A stretch of DNA of 64,000 nt from Aquimarina aggregata (GTDB taxonomy: Bacteria > Bacteroidota > Bacteroidia > Flavobacteriales > Flavobacteriaceae), in contig NZ_LQRT01000007.1 of NCBI RefSeq assembly GCF_001632745.1, positions 60,419 through 124,418 on the forward strand. The letters are read 5' to 3'. The number at the start of each line of letters is the position of its first letter. Position 1 is the stretch's first letter. Position numbers and translations under genes: made by a program. The notes below the pieces were generated by a model. That model saw nothing but the letters and a program-made list of their open reading frames with translations. It ran no database searches and was not told the origin of the DNA. Shown piece by piece: positions 1-8,876 of the stretch.

Positions 1-252
1 GCTGTGGCTAAAAAATTTGAAGTTAGCAGACCTGCCGTTTCTAAACATTTAAAAATTCTTAAAGAATGTGGAATAATCACAATCAATCAAGACGGACGAG
101 AACGCTTTTGTCAAATTGAACCAAAAAATCTTATCCCTGCATTTTTATGGATAGAACAGTACAAAACTTTGTGGGAAGAAAAACTTGACTCTTTTGAAAA
201 CTACTTACTAGAATTACAAACAAAAAATAAAAACAATGACCAAAATGGATGA
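1..252 (+). CDS. ArsR-family winged-helix transcriptional regulator (5' truncated by window edge)
   Basis: The visible 83 codons are the C-terminal part of a small ArsR/SmtB-type helix-turn-helix repressor. The recognition-helix segment SRPAVSKHLKIL is followed by the beta-wing (GIITINQDGRERFCQI), and the tail (WIEQYKTLWEEKLDSFENYL) is typical of ArsR proteins that pair with SRPBCC genes. The reading frame is open back to base 1, so the true start lies outside the window and the GTG at base 4 is not a start. Family members are about 100-110 residues, so some 25 residues are missing. The stop overlaps the start of the next gene by 17 bases, so the two are co-transcribed. No metal-binding cysteine pair is visible. 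Family assignment is secure; the ligand is unknown. Confidence 0.85.
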   Translation, partial: AVAKKFEVSRPAVSKHLKILKECGIITINQDGRERFCQIEPKNLIPAFLWIEQYKTLWEEKLDSFENYLLELQTKNKNNDQNG

Positions 253-700
253 CACGAACAATCGCACTTTAACTTTAAAAAGAACATTTAATGCTCCTAT
301 ACAATTAGTTTGGGAAGCCTGGACACAACCAGAACACATAGCTAACTGGTGGGGCCCCAAAGGAATGAAAACCAAGGTAATCGAGCACAATTTTAATGTT
401 GGAGGCACATGGAAATACACTATGGAAATGCCTGATGGAAATGAATTTATTGCCGAAGGAGAATACTTAGAAATCATAGAATTAGCAAAAATTTGTTCTT
501 CTGCTAATTTTAGACCGATGACAGAAGGCGTAGAAATACAAGCAATTTTTGAAGCCTCAGGAGACAAAACAAATTTCACATTTAATGTTGTACATCCTAC
601 GGCAGAGTATTGTCAACAACAAGAAAAAATGGGCTTCATGAATGGCTGGGGATCAGTCTTTGATAGACTTCACGAATACATGCAAGAAGTCGCACTATAA
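236..700 (+). CDS. SRPBCC / AHSA1-like domain protein
   Basis: This 154-residue protein fits the START/Bet v1-like AHSA1 family, named after the C-terminal domain of the Hsp90 activator Aha1. Evidence is the N-terminal RTFNAPIQLVWEAWTQPEHIANWWGPKG signature spread over residues 14-41, the GGTWKYTMEMPDG strand, and the C-terminal helix starting GWGSVFDRLHEYM. The fold makes a hydrophobic ligand pocket. In bacteria these proteins are commonly encoded directly behind an ArsR regulator, as here, and the pair probably senses or binds a small molecule. The substrate cannot be read from the sequence. ATG at 236 is used; the ATG at 245 is an alternative. A strong hairpin terminator follows, ending the two-gene unit. 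Confidence 0.85.
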   Translation: MTKMDDTNNRTLTLKRTFNAPIQLVWEAWTQPEHIANWWGPKGMKTKVIEHNFNVGGTWKYTMEMPDGNEFIAEGEYLEIIELAKICSSANFRPMTEGVEIQAIFEASGDKTNFTFNVVHPTAEYCQQQEKMGFMNGWGSVFDRLHEYMQEVAL

Positions 701-727
701 ACAAGAATAAACATAACACAACAAAAG

Positions 728-762
728 AGAGTAGGAACTTATACCCTACTCTTTTCTTTTTT
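728..762 (+). terminator. Rho-independent terminator of the ArsR-SRPBCC operon
   Basis: An 8-bp perfect stem AGAGTAGG / CCTACTCT (728-735 and 745-752) with a 9-base loop is followed by a T-rich tract (TTTTCTTTTTT). It lies 28 bases after the SRPBCC stop. Confidence 0.85.
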
Positions 763-981
763 AATTAATTCTTCTGTTTTCTAATCCAAAAATATTCAAA
801 ATTTAAAAACCATAAAATTTATACTTAAAAAGAAGTGTCAATGTTGATTGATTATCATTATCTTAGAGAAAATATATCATCGTCAATTACCCCCCTCTCA
901 TCTAGAATTGTTCTAAATGTGTTTTTGTTTAACAAATGCGTATGAATGCTATGCGTCCAAAGGGTAAAATATTTTTAAGTT

Positions 982-1381
982 ATGTTTCTTACTATAAGTT
1001 ATGTGAGTAGTGCATCAGAAAAATTAACAATCGAAGATATAGAAATGTTAATGATCGATACCAAAGTAAATAATAATAGAAACAATATACGAGGTATATT
1101 AGTTTATATAGATCGAAACTTCTTTCAGATTATAGAGGGTGAATATCATATTTCAAAGTATACAAAGGGATAATAGACACTATAATATTTTAAAGATTTT
1201 GGAAACAAAATCTTTGCATAGAAAATACAAAAGGTTTAATAGTAATTATATTACTTCCTGCAGCGAAGAGGCTTCTTACTCACTTTTAAAATTTCTTGAA
1301 ATTAGCAATGAAGATATTCCTGATTTAAGATTACATGATTTAATTGTAGATCAGTCTAAAGCATTACTAAATATGTCTTAG
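982..1381 (+). pseudogene. Frameshifted BLUF-domain blue-light photoreceptor
   Basis: Two overlapping frames together make one short BLUF protein of about 135 residues. The first (982-1173) carries the N-terminal flavin-binding half: ISYVSSAS with the conserved Tyr, then IRGILVYIDRNFFQIIEGE with the conserved Gln. The second frame (about 1139-1381) continues with the canonical IFQSIQRDNRHYNILKI segment and the C-terminal helices. The switch falls at about 1139-1160. Comparison with the usual spacing between the EGE motif and the F..I..D..H motif suggests a small deletion that is not a multiple of three. Intact members bind FAD and signal blue light, often to a partner protein. As read, the product would stop after 63 residues and could not complete the fold. 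A sequencing error is the alternative explanation. Confidence 0.8.
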
Positions 1382-1465
1382 TTTCTAGTATGATATAAAT
1401 ATCTAAAAACGAATCTATCCCGAATAATTTCATTAATTTCCAGAGATTAAATTAATTTATTTAAG

Positions 1466-2383
1466 GTGAGAATATACATATTAATATTTCTTGTTGTATT
1501 TCTTCAATTTTCTGGATTTACACAACATAAAAAATATACTTCAATTCCCGAGGCTTTACAAAACCCCGAATTAGTTACATGGTTAGATATCAACTGTAAG
1601 GAAGTAACATCATTTGCTAAGAATGCACAAAAACTACAGAATGTAACTTCATTTTATTTAACTACATGCAACTTAGAACAAGTCCCTTCAGAAATCAAAC
1701 ACCTAAAAAAATTAGCTTTACTAAATTTACAAGGAAATAATTTAGATACACTACCAGACAATTTTTCTGTATTGGATAAAATAACCGTATTAAACCTTAG
1801 AAATAACTCATTTCGGGAAATACCAATCTGGTTAGCTGATTTACCACAACTAAGAGAAATTGATTTAGCCAATAATATAGACTTAGATATATCTCAAGCC
1901 TCTCATGTGTTTTCAAAAATCAAAAATCTTGATTTTCTATATTTAAACGGAAATAACCTTACAAAACTACCTCAACATTTTACTGATAATCAAAATCTTA
2001 AAGAACTTCATTTAAGTAATAACCCCAAACTAGATTTACAACAAACTTTTCAAGTGCTGTCTGAAATTTCGTCTTTAAAAATCCTTGTTCTATCCAAAAA
2101 TCAATTACATAAATTGCCAAAGAGCCTAAATTCTCTTAAACAAATTGAAGGCCTGGTTCTAGATCAAAATCCAAATCTTATCATCTCAACATTAGCAGAA
2201 CAATTGATGCATACCCCCAATATAAAAGTCGTATTGCTTAGAAATAATGATTTGACCAATCTGTCTGAAGATTTAAGCGGATTTTATTCATTAAAGGTAT
2301 TAGAATTAAGTAGTAATAATTTTAATGCCAAAGAAAAATTACGAATTCAACAAGGACTTCCAAATACTAAAGTCATTTTTTAG
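1466..2383 (+). CDS. Exported leucine-rich-repeat protein
   Basis: This 305-residue protein has an N-terminal signal peptide (residues 1-19, ending SGFTQ) and roughly nine leucine-rich repeats of 23-26 residues from about residue 60 to 295. They follow the LxxLxLxxNxLxxLP pattern, for example KLALLNLQGNNLDTLP and NLDFLYLNGNNLTKLP. LRR solenoids bind proteins or surfaces, but the partner cannot be deduced. No T9SS sorting domain, lipobox or membrane anchor is visible, so a periplasmic or freely secreted location is inferred. The start is GTG at 1466, because no in-frame ATG precedes the signal peptide. The gene stands alone, between the broken BLUF gene and a TfoX-like gene. Confidence 0.8.
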   Translation: MRIYILIFLVVFLQFSGFTQHKKYTSIPEALQNPELVTWLDINCKEVTSFAKNAQKLQNVTSFYLTTCNLEQVPSEIKHLKKLALLNLQGNNLDTLPDNFSVLDKITVLNLRNNSFREIPIWLADLPQLREIDLANNIDLDISQASHVFSKIKNLDFLYLNGNNLTKLPQHFTDNQNLKELHLSNNPKLDLQQTFQVLSEISSLKILVLSKNQLHKLPKSLNSLKQIEGLVLDQNPNLIISTLAEQLMHTPNIKVVLLRNNDLTNLSEDLSGFYSLKVLELSSNNFNAKEKLRIQQGLPNTKVIF

Positions 2384-2464
2384 ATTTTAATAACTGGTTA
2401 TCAAATCTTTATTTGATTTACCAATAATTTTTAATACGTTTAATACCAAATAAAATGCAAATCG

Positions 2465-2788
2465 ATGTGGGAAGAAAAATTAAAGATTTACGATAGCTTA
2501 GTCTCGAAATGTACAAGATTCGAAAGAAAAGGAAAAACTATGCCTTATACATCTGCAAATGGATACATGTTTTCATTGTTTAATAAGGCAGGAGAGATTG
2601 GAATACGATTCTCAAAGGATGTTCAAGAAAAATATATTCAAGAACTTAAAACAACTTATTACACCTCTTATGGAGCTACAATGAAAGGATATATCTTAAT
2701 TCCTGATCATATGTTAAGCGATTTAGATAATGTATCTAACTATTTAAATGAGAGTTATGATTATGTTATGAGTTTAGAACCGAAATAA
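2465..2788 (+). CDS. TfoX N-terminal-like domain protein (tentative)
   Basis: A 107-residue soluble protein without signal peptide or membrane segment. The order of features (KGKTMPYTSANGYMFSLF, a GIRFSKD strand, a helix with EKYIQEL, then the MKGYILIPDHML motif) resembles the N-terminal domain of TfoX/Sxy-like proteins and the related YjbR-type fold, in which a short alpha/beta domain ends with an MKGxxxxP strand. Flavobacterial members are small stand-alone proteins of unknown role, and the competence function of Sxy should not be assumed. The ATG at 2465 has no in-frame upstream alternative close by. The gene converges with the next one, with stop codons only two bases apart. Confidence 0.6.
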   Translation: MWEEKLKIYDSLVSKCTRFERKGKTMPYTSANGYMFSLFNKAGEIGIRFSKDVQEKYIQELKTTYYTSYGATMKGYILIPDHMLSDLDNVSNYLNESYDYVMSLEPK

Positions 2789-2790
2789 GA

Positions 2791-4752
2791 CTATACAGGC
2801 AATATAAAATTTTTAATAAATCTAACAATTCCATTCTTTGCTGGCCCTTTAACATCTGCATCAATTAAAATCAAATCATCATCTTTCTTCTTAAGATAGA
2901 TTCCACTCATAAAAACATCTACCAAGTTTAATTCGGATTCTACATTAAATCTAGTATTCTTTTGCCAGGCTAAAATTCGGCTAGTGGCTATACTAGTATT
3001 GGCTTCTGTCTGACCTGTGGTAATAGGTTCTCCTTTTGTAAGTAATATCAGTTTACCAGGACCTTTAGCTGTAGTAAAAATCACGCGGCCAAATAACAAC
3101 GATGTTAATCTAAGACTAACTACTGCAGCGATTTTAATTCCGTCACTCATCCCAACAAAATTTTTAAAATGAAAAACGACTTCCTCTCCTTCCTTAATTT
3201 CCCATTCAACAAATTCATGACTACCCATTGCTTTAAAATGAACTTCTTCTGGCTTAGAGTTCATAACCACTTTATTCATAGCATAGTTTCTAGTAAAAAC
3301 ACGAGCCAAAATAGCGGATCTCCATTGAGGAAGGGAAAATTTTGGAGCTCTTCCTCCTGGTTCAAAAGATCGCGATATATAATAGTCCTCTTTTGTATTT
3401 TTAGGATCTATAGAAAATTGATTTCCTAACCTATTTAAAATACCCTTAGAGGTATTTGAACTCGAAGATAGTAATGTAACATAGTTTTCATCATCAGACG
3501 AAAACGCGACACGTGAAAACACATACAAGAAACTTTTCAATATTAAAAAAGCAAAGGCAATATCTAATAGTAAGTTTATAAATGTAATCATATCAAAAGA
3601 AGACTGAATAGTAAATTTTAATCTACTTATCACAGTATCTACTTGATTCTTTAAAGTTTCATTTATCTGCGCGGTAGACGCTTGTACTTCTTCTTGAGTT
3701 CCATTTACTGATTTTTCTACTTGACCTATTAAACTAGTAAGCATCTCACTTCTTTGAGTATAATATGATTCATTTACGCTTCTTTTTGCGCTATTTTTTG
3801 CCTGACAAGGAAAATTTAATTTCCCCCAAAACCCGCAATCTTCTTCTTTGAAAACTGGTGCCATTTCGGGTAAAGTCGGTTTAAATATTCCTTTATAGAT
3901 TTGCGATACTTCTTGAGGTAGCTTATCGGTTTTATTTGCAACCACTTTGGTCATTTGTAATGTCCCATTTTGTATCGATTCTTGCATACAGATTACCTCT
4001 GCCTCAAGAGAAAATTTTAAATCTTTCTCAAACTGATCCCTTTTATACTTTCGCTCATCATTAGTAGTTTCTATAAAAGTGTTATCATAAATCTTATCGA
4101 TCGAAGCCTTATTCATTTTACTATTGAGTATAGCTCCCGGAATAATAAAAATTAACAAGGGTGACCAGTATAGAAAAGATTTTAATACGAGATTTCCTAT
4201 TCTAGTTAGACCAGTTTCTTTAAAAACTACAATATTTTGTATAATAGCCAAATACAAAAATCGAACTAACACAGTATATGTAAAAAACAAAATAAGATGT
4301 TGAATATCTAAAACTGACCAAATTAAAATCAAGATTAAAATAAAAGGCAAAGAACGTAGTCTACCTTTTACAATAAAATAAAGAAAAGCAATTTTATAGC
4401 ATAAAAAATGTAAAATTCCAATAAGAGCTTCATATTTCTCTAATGCAACCTCATCAGCATTTGCTATTAAATGTACATATGCTGCAAAAAACACTGGTAA
4501 TAAGCCTAATATGCGGTAGTAATTCTTTCCGCCCATCACTAAAATTAATCCAATAGGAATAAGGTATAATGGGATTGCATACAATAGTTTAAACTCTTCA
4601 TGCACTTGAAAACTTGTTATTGAAAAGCCAAACACTGCAAAAAGAGAATAATCTTCTACGGCCGGAAGTATTCCGATCAATACAATAAACAGAAAAAGAA
4701 TAGTAGGCCCCTCTTTTTTAAGGTGCAGTTTTGATAGCGTAAAATTAGACAT
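2791..4752 (-). CDS. Large membrane protein with a C-terminal beta-rich domain
   Basis: A 653-residue protein of unknown function. The N-terminal 200 or so residues hold about six hydrophobic segments (for example TILFLFIVLIGILPAV and SFLYWSPLLIFIIPGAIL). A soluble, partly coiled-coil stretch of about 180 residues follows, with a Cys pair in CGFWGKLNFPC. One or two further membrane segments follow near residue 385-410 (INLLLDIAFAFLILKSFLYVF). The last 190 residues are soluble and beta-rich, and include VEWEIKEGEEVVFHF, a GPGKLILLTKGEP segment and a final DVKGPAKNGIVRFIKNF. This C-terminal part loosely resembles AIM24-type domains, a tentative reading. No signal peptide is separable from the first membrane segment. 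The gene is probably monocistronic, since a terminator precedes it upstream and its start is isolated. Confidence 0.7.
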   Translation of the reverse strand: MSNFTLSKLHLKKEGPTILFLFIVLIGILPAVEDYSLFAVFGFSITSFQVHEEFKLLYAIPLYLIPIGLILVMGGKNYYRILGLLPVFFAAYVHLIANADEVALEKYEALIGILHFLCYKIAFLYFIVKGRLRSLPFILILILIWSVLDIQHLILFFTYTVLVRFLYLAIIQNIVVFKETGLTRIGNLVLKSFLYWSPLLIFIIPGAILNSKMNKASIDKIYDNTFIETTNDERKYKRDQFEKDLKFSLEAEVICMQESIQNGTLQMTKVVANKTDKLPQEVSQIYKGIFKPTLPEMAPVFKEEDCGFWGKLNFPCQAKNSAKRSVNESYYTQRSEMLTSLIGQVEKSVNGTQEEVQASTAQINETLKNQVDTVISRLKFTIQSSFDMITFINLLLDIAFAFLILKSFLYVFSRVAFSSDDENYVTLLSSSSNTSKGILNRLGNQFSIDPKNTKEDYYISRSFEPGGRAPKFSLPQWRSAILARVFTRNYAMNKVVMNSKPEEVHFKAMGSHEFVEWEIKEGEEVVFHFKNFVGMSDGIKIAAVVSLRLTSLLFGRVIFTTAKGPGKLILLTKGEPITTGQTEANTSIATSRILAWQKNTRFNVESELNLVDVFMSGIYLKKKDDDLILIDADVKGPAKNGIVRFIKNFILPV

Positions 4753-4833
4753 CCCCGTGAATTTGTGTTAGTAATTCCTCTACAAGATAAGTAATTACAT
4801 TTTAAACATTACGAATTACACAAGTCTATCATA

Positions 4834-4870
4834 CCCCAAAAAAATAGCCCTGTCTATACAGGGCTATTTT
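4834..4870 (-). terminator. Rho-independent terminator downstream of the endonuclease I gene
   Basis: A 13-bp perfect stem (AAAATAGCCCTGT at 4841-4853, ACAGGGCTATTTT at 4858-4870) with a 4-base loop. Read on the minus strand the hairpin runs into seven T residues. It lies 22 bases after the stop of the nuclease gene and separates it from the membrane-protein gene. Confidence 0.9.
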
Positions 4871-4891
4871 ATAATTATAAAAAGGAGTCTC

Positions 4892-7465
4892 TTATTTGAT
4901 CACTATTTTTTCTGAAATACTACGGTTACCGTCTGATATTTTTACAAAATAAAGACCGGATACTAATCCGTCTAGCGATATCCTATTTTGAGTTACTACT
5001 CCTGATTTTATTACTTTACCTTGCGTATCTGTTAACGTAAAATTGGTCGTGCGATCATCTCTTACCCTAAGTTGGATAAATTGTGTAGCAGGATTAGGAT
5101 ATACTTTTGCAGAAAACACTTTCTCCTCATTTCCTAATCTGCCATCGATTTGTATTTCTGTTGTAGTTTTAGCTGTAGATGTGCCAATATTAACTGTATA
5201 ATCTTCTACTTCCCCATAACCAAAGGTTTCGCATGGTGTTGCTGGTCCATTCCATTTCATAGAAACTCTCATTCTAGTTGTTCCTGATTGCGCACTTGAT
5301 GGTATATCAAAAGAATATGATAGATTACCAGAATTCGAAGTAGCACCAGTGACTACTTTTTCTGATGTTTCAAATGTTCCATTTTTATTGTAGTCAACCC
5401 AAACGCCCCAATGTTCGGTATAAGAAGCGCTAACAAATCCAACGCTTAATACAATAGTATTTGAGCCATAAGAAAGGTTACCAACTTGTGATGTAAAATC
5501 GCCATATCCACCATTAGCAGAAGTTACATTAGAGATACCTCCTATACCTACAAAATCTATAAACTCATAATTGACTGTATTTCCTTTCGAGGAGCAATAA
5601 GAAACAACAACATCCAAAGTAGTTACATTTAAAACATTGCTATTTGCAGAAGAATTTCCTGCCGCGTCTACTGCAGCTACTACAAAACCATATGTAGTTC
5701 CAGCGCTTAGTCCCGTAACGGTATAACTTGTATTTGTTACGGTGGTCAATAATGATCCATTTCTATATACATTGTATGCGGTAACTCCTACATTATCAGT
5801 AGCTGCATTCCATGATAGTATTGTACTTGTCTGAGTTATACTAGAGGCATTTAAATTACTAGGTACCGAAGGTGATTCTGTATCAGTTTGAGTATTTCCT
5901 CCATTAAAACTGTGCTTTCCCAAATCATCAAATGTATTTTGAGGAAAAGTATCCCATTCTGATGTTGTATATGTAGTATTTGGAGAAGATACATTTTCTT
6001 TTCTTCTAAGCGTTCTATCCTTAGCAAAGTTTGACGACCCACCATTAAATATACCTACAATATCAATTAATACATCATTTTTAAACAATCCTACAGGGTC
6101 ATTACCGTTAAAAGTCATTACAGATGATCCAGAACTTATATCTGCTATATTTTGTATAGCATTTGTAGCAGAACTATTAGCTATTAGAAATACATCATTA
6201 TTTGAAATTGTTCCCGATAATGCAAGTCCTGGTGACCATGCTCCTGAACCATTTGTTTGTCTTTTAATTGAATATCCTGATAGATTTATAGATGCTCCTG
6301 TATAATTAGCTATTTCTAAAGCCTTATTATTTGAAGATCCTTCGACATACTCAGAAAAAAATAATGCAGTTGCTGCACCACCTCCAGAGGTATTATCCTG
6401 TGTTGTAACATTTAAATTTGAGCTTAAAGCCGAAATGTTTCCTGCTGCATCTTTAGCTCTTACAGAAAATGCATATGTAGTGTTTGCTGTCAAACCCATG
6501 ATAGCAAAACTGGTTGCATTAGTAGTATTTAATAATGTTCCATTTCTATATATATCATACCCAGTTACTGCTACATTATCAGTAGATGGGTTCCATGAAA
6601 GGTTGGTTGAAGTATCTGTTGTATTACTAGCTATTAAATTTGAAGGTATACTTGGTGCTGTTGTATCTGTTCCTCCACCTGTATTTCCAAATCGATCCTC
6701 AGCCTGAGGTCCTCCCCATATTTGGGTTGCAAAAGCAGGGTTATCAATAAACGGATTTCTATTACCTTGTATTCCTTCAAGGATAGGATTACGTTGCAAT
6801 TCTAATTGAGAAACCGGATCCTCTGCATTCCATTCTAAAAACAACTGAAGCATATTAGCATCACTAGTAGCAGCTGCTCCCACGCCAACATTTGTTGGTA
6901 AGCAACGATTATCATAATGAATGTACATGTACATCATCATACGAGCTATATCACCTTTCCATTCATCTCCAGGATACCAATGTCCTTGAGCAGTAGTTCC
7001 TGAATTTCCAAAGCCGTCAGCAAATTTTCTATTTCCTCTATTAGAATTTCGTTGTACATCTGCCGGACGCAAATGATGCGCATCAGAACCTGGACCACTT
7101 GAACCTAAGTTAGGATTACCTAATGATCTCGGATAGGTATGTTCTCTATTCCAATCTGTAGAGCCACCACCATTATTATCTACTCCTCGAGTTCTATCGG
7201 TTGTTAAGTTTCCGTCGGTATCATCATATCCATAAACAAGAATTACCTTAGAGGGATCGTTTGGATCTAAATCTGCTTGTTTTAATGCATCCCAAACTCC
7301 TGGCGTATAACTAATAAAGGTTGTATGTGTATTGATAACTTTATTACTGAGTTCGTTTTTTAAGGCATCACCAGAGAGCGTAAGATTTACATCATTATAA
7401 TATGCGGGAATCTGACTATATCCAATTACAGATATAAGTAATGCCAATAAGGTAAATTTTTTCAT
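4892..7465 (-). CDS. Secreted multidomain endonuclease I with T9SS sorting domain
   Basis: An 857-residue modular exported nuclease. After a signal peptide (1-18) comes an EndA/NucM-type endonuclease I domain (about 20-260) with the signature NREHTYPRSL (106-115) and DAHHLRPAD (128-136), whose histidines form the metal-dependent active site in this family. Next are a fibronectin type III module (about 268-355), a lamin-tail-like domain (about 365-520, LFFSEYVEGSSNNKALEIANYTG start), a second FN3 module (about 530-620), a GEVED-like domain (about 625-770, ending GYGEVEDYTV), and a type A T9SS sorting domain (about 785-857, KVYPNPATQF and GLYFVKISDG). It probably degrades extracellular DNA or RNA for nutrients, on the surface or released. 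Proteins of this family are normally about 250-350 residues, so the accessory modules are large additions. The gene is monocistronic. Confidence 0.92.
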   Translation of the reverse strand: MKKFTLLALLISVIGYSQIPAYYNDVNLTLSGDALKNELSNKVINTHTTFISYTPGVWDALKQADLDPNDPSKVILVYGYDDTDGNLTTDRTRGVDNNGGGSTDWNREHTYPRSLGNPNLGSSGPGSDAHHLRPADVQRNSNRGNRKFADGFGNSGTTAQGHWYPGDEWKGDIARMMMYMYIHYDNRCLPTNVGVGAAATSDANMLQLFLEWNAEDPVSQLELQRNPILEGIQGNRNPFIDNPAFATQIWGGPQAEDRFGNTGGGTDTTAPSIPSNLIASNTTDTSTNLSWNPSTDNVAVTGYDIYRNGTLLNTTNATSFAIMGLTANTTYAFSVRAKDAAGNISALSSNLNVTTQDNTSGGGAATALFFSEYVEGSSNNKALEIANYTGASINLSGYSIKRQTNGSGAWSPGLALSGTISNNDVFLIANSSATNAIQNIADISSGSSVMTFNGNDPVGLFKNDVLIDIVGIFNGGSSNFAKDRTLRRKENVSSPNTTYTTSEWDTFPQNTFDDLGKHSFNGGNTQTDTESPSVPSNLNASSITQTSTILSWNAATDNVGVTAYNVYRNGSLLTTVTNTSYTVTGLSAGTTYGFVVAAVDAAGNSSANSNVLNVTTLDVVVSYCSSKGNTVNYEFIDFVGIGGISNVTSANGGYGDFTSQVGNLSYGSNTIVLSVGFVSASYTEHWGVWVDYNKNGTFETSEKVVTGATSNSGNLSYSFDIPSSAQSGTTRMRVSMKWNGPATPCETFGYGEVEDYTVNIGTSTAKTTTEIQIDGRLGNEEKVFSAKVYPNPATQFIQLRVRDDRTTNFTLTDTQGKVIKSGVVTQNRISLDGLVSGLYFVKISDGNRSISEKIVIK

Positions 7466-7677
7466 TGTGTTGTGAGTTAGTAATCTTATAATTTAAAATA
7501 TGGATTCGAAACTAAAATTATTTCTATAAACATACTAGCCTAAAATGTTATCAAATAGTTACTTGGTATGTTGATAATCAGTTTTTTAAGAGTCAAAAAA
7601 GACTTAACGTTTTGATTATCAACAAAATACATATAAAAAAATATGTTAACAAGTTATTTCTTACAATTTTATCAAAT

Positions 7678-8409
7678 TTAGATTTCAAAATACACCTCTT
7701 CAAAAGGAATTCTAAACTGCGGAGCATAGATTCCTTTCTCATCTCGTACTCCGCAACCGATAACCATATTTATTTCTGCTCCTATTGGTAGATCTAAAAT
7801 CTTTTTAATCAATATGGTATCAGAACCTTCCATTGGGCAGGTATCATAATTTATTGCTGCCATGCTGATCATAAAATTCTGCGCTGCTAATCCAGCACTT
7901 TTATGTGCCACTATTCGCATATCACTCTGGCGCACCTGTCTGTATATTGGTTTAAATAACCCCAAGCACCAAAATATAATGTACTTTAATCATCCTAATA
8001 TTCCTAAAAAATCAAAATATATAGTCGGAATTAACTTTTGATAGTAATTTATCGCAAATTTCTCTCTTTTAGTATATTGTTCAACTGGTTTGTTTCCAAA
8101 CAATTGTTTTAAAAATTCAATGTTTGAGACTCTTCTTTTTCGCCATAAGTCTTTTCTAACAACAACTACCACCAATTGTTTTGCTGTTTTAACAGCATTC
8201 TGCCCTAGACATGCTTTAGTCATTTTCTCTAGTACCTCTGAATTTGTAATATGATAAAATTCCCATAATTGCATATTACTACTGGTTGCAGACAGTGTGG
8301 CATTTTTTATGCAATCCTTTACTTTTTCCGAATCTATTTCTTTATCATGCTTAAACACACGAACAGATCTTCTATACGCTATAGCTTCTGTTACTGTTTT
8401 TTCTTTCAT
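7678..8409 (-). pseudogene. Nitroreductase-family protein interrupted by an in-frame TGA
   Basis: A 244-codon frame on the minus strand encodes a nitroreductase-like flavoprotein split by one TGA codon at 7990-7992. Before it lie 139 residues with AYRRSVRVF and TSSNMQLWEFYHI, the FMN-binding Arg-Arg-Ser and Ser-Asn elements. After it the same frame continues without a gap: LKYIIFWCLGLFKPIYRQ, then SDMRIVAHKSAGLAAQNFM, YDTCPMEG and GCGVRDEKG, all expected for the family. Intact relatives reduce nitro compounds or quinones with NAD(P)H and FMN. The stop removes the substrate-binding and C-terminal half. A point nonsense mutation or a base error is most likely. There is no other sign of decay, which suggests recent loss. 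The downstream half could only be translated from an internal start such as TTG at 7965. Confidence 0.85.
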
Positions 8410-8562
8410 AGTATCAATTAATTACCACTAAAGTATTAATTATTATTTATCCTAAAAGTCCTTATAAAAATCCTTGAATACCATACAAATTATGCGGTTT
8501 TTAGTCAACTGATTTCCAATAATTTAAACTAAATTTAAGGGCTAACTAAAAGAGTCTCACAA

Positions 8563-8736
8563 ATGAATAAAATATTAAAGCTGCAAGGTGTTAAAAAGCT
8601 TTCTAGAGAAAATCAAAGCCTTATAAAAGGAGCTTCTTACAGGGGTACATGTTGCCCAAGCGGCAGAGGTTGTATCATAGCTGGGTACTGCGAACAGGGA
8701 AGGTGTTATGGCTATGGCAGATGTATATTTTATTAA
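8563..8736 (+). CDS. Cysteine-rich leader peptide 1 (RiPP/bacteriocin-like precursor)
   Basis: A 57-residue open frame with ATG at 8563, the first of four related genes. The leader (residues 1-23, MNKILKLQGVKKLSREN then QSLIKG) matches the other three in length and pattern. The core (24-57) starts ASYRGTCCPSGRGC and ends GYCEQGRCYGYGRCIFY, with six cysteines spaced CC-x5-C-x5-C-x4-C-x5-C. Leaders of this kind, amphipathic and ending at a Gly, are typical of peptides cleaved during export by a C39-type peptidase, though here the end is Lys-Gly rather than Gly-Gly. The even cysteine number suggests three disulfides, but thioether or other modification is possible. A terminator at 8877-8910 separates it from gene 2. 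Function inferred, not proven. Confidence 0.75.
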   Translation: MNKILKLQGVKKLSRENQSLIKGASYRGTCCPSGRGCIIAGYCEQGRCYGYGRCIFY

Positions 8737-8876
8737 ACTTTAAATTTAAACACCAACATAAATATAGTAAACACACCACAAAATCTTAATACTTATAAAA
8801 ACCACTATCTAAATAAAAAACCACAGCGATAATTTATTTGGGTTAGAAAATTATAAGAATTAAGAACTAACATCAA

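Noticed and set aside
1139..1173. Programmed ribosomal frameshift in the BLUF gene
   Set aside because: No slippery heptamer and no downstream pseudoknot-like fold; normal BLUF genes are continuous.
7678..8409. TGA as a selenocysteine codon in the nitroreductase
   Set aside because: The position is in a hydrophobic linker, no redox residue is expected there in the family and no SECIS-like hairpin or Sec genes are seen.
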